Source of the DNA: Coriobacteriales bacterium
Lineage (GTDB): Bacteria > Actinomycetota > Coriobacteriia > Coriobacteriales > UBA8131
Reading direction: 5' to 3'
DNA: 5,752 nucleotides
Assembly: GCA_031274985.1 (NCBI GenBank)
Contig: JAISPK010000045.1
Location: 1-5,752 of the forward strand
A program made the translations under genes and the position numbers. Under the pieces are notes generated by a model. The model was not told where the DNA came from. It saw only the letters and a list, made by a program, of their open reading frames with translations, and made no database searches. Positions 5,300 through 5,752 of this stretch are shown piece by piece (within the stretch, counting starts at the first letter, position 1; each line of letters begins with the position of its first letter).

Positions 5300-5752
5300 A
5301 TGAAACAACGCCAACCATCTGTTGCACGCTCCACCGCTTTGATGTCTGTAGCCACGCTTACTTCCCGGGTCACGGGCCTGGCTCGTACCTTTGTCATGGC
5401 TTCTGCGGTGGGAACTACATTTGTTGCCTCGGCCTATCAAGTGGCCAATACCATGCCCAACATGATCTACGAATTGGTGGCCGGAGGGCTGCTCAATGCG
5501 GCTTTTGTGCCGCTCTATCTGCTCCATTTGCAAAAGTACGGGCGCGAAGGCGGCAACCGCTACGCTTCTAACCTCCTCAATATCGTGGTGTTGGCCATGG
5601 GCGTGTTGAGCGTACTGGCCGCCGTTTTTGCTCCGCAGATCATTGCCACGCAAACCTTTATGACCTCCATGGACGCACAGGTTGTCACGGTGGCGGTTGA
5701 CTTCTTTCGCATATTTGCCGTACAGCTGCTCTTTTAAGGCATCGGCGGTGTG
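5300..5752 (+). pseudogene. murJ: Lipid II flippase MurJ (MviN family), 5' part, with in-frame TAA at 5735-5737
   Basis: MurJ is the membrane flippase that moves lipid II from the cytoplasmic to the outer face. The frame from ATG 5300 gives 145 residues of unmistakable MurJ N-terminus: ARSTALMSVATLTSRVTGLA (9-28) with Arg23 and Arg29 matching the two conserved arginines of helix 1, SAYQVANTMPNMIYELVAGG (44-63), LNAAFVPLYLLHLQKYG (65-81) and FFRIFAVQLLF (135-145). Family members usually continue with YG(I/L)G. Here codon 146 is TAA and the same frame goes on with GIGGV to the window end. So a single TAC/TAT to TAA change interrupts an otherwise intact gene. It may be a true nonsense mutation or a sequencing error; the remainder lies outside the window. 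An upstream in-frame GTG at 5282 would add six residues unlike the family. No clear ribosome site precedes the ATG. The gene family is certain; the pseudogene status is not. Confidence 0.85.

Noticed and set aside
5735..5737. Reassignment of TAA to tyrosine as an explanation for the murJ stop
   Set aside because: ogt and ftsQ end with TAA at normal protein ends, and TAG and TGA also act as stops here, so the standard code holds.

Overview
The window looks like chromosomal DNA of a Gram-positive bacterium, most likely an actinobacterium of the class Coriobacteriia. The taxonomic call is low to moderate confidence and rests on protein style: an actinobacterial-type MurJ N-terminus, a short type II MurB, an FtsQ with a long basic tail, Ogt and beta-carbonic anhydrase of the kind seen in clostridia and gut actinobacteria, and GTG/TTG starts. 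TAA, TAG and TGA are all used as stops at expected gene ends, so the standard code applies.

Layout, left to right. (1) 1-462, minus strand: the 5' part of a bioY biotin transporter gene, running off the left edge. Its last visible codons are a hexanucleotide repeat that encodes a histidine/threonine-rich tract. (2) 463-626: divergent intergenic region with candidate promoters for bioY and for the next gene. (3) 627-1202, plus strand: ogt-type methylated-DNA-protein-cysteine methyltransferase. (4) 1203-1344: AT-rich convergent intergenic region holding two tandem 20-bp repeats that resemble the end of an IS21-family element. (5) 5221-1345, minus strand: a tight four-gene run murC-murB-ftsQ-carbonic anhydrase. 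(6) 5222-5299: divergent promoter region. (7) 5300 onward, plus strand: the start of murJ, interrupted by an in-frame TAA at 5735-5737 where the family usually has tyrosine.

Most of the window serves the cell envelope. MurB and MurC make UDP-MurNAc-L-Ala in the cytoplasm, FtsQ links the membrane divisome to septal wall synthesis, and the divergent MurJ would flip lipid II across the membrane. This is part of the classical dcw cluster with unusual edges: murG is not next to murC, and a carbonic anhydrase gene sits where ftsA/ftsZ often follow ftsQ. BioY (biotin uptake) and Ogt (DNA alkylation repair) are unrelated neighbours. I saw no RNA gene, CRISPR array, phage gene or intact transposase gene.

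The points most worth a second look are the His-rich insertion in BioY, the in-frame stop in murJ, the IS21-like tandem repeats, and the carbonic anhydrase gene in the wall/division operon.
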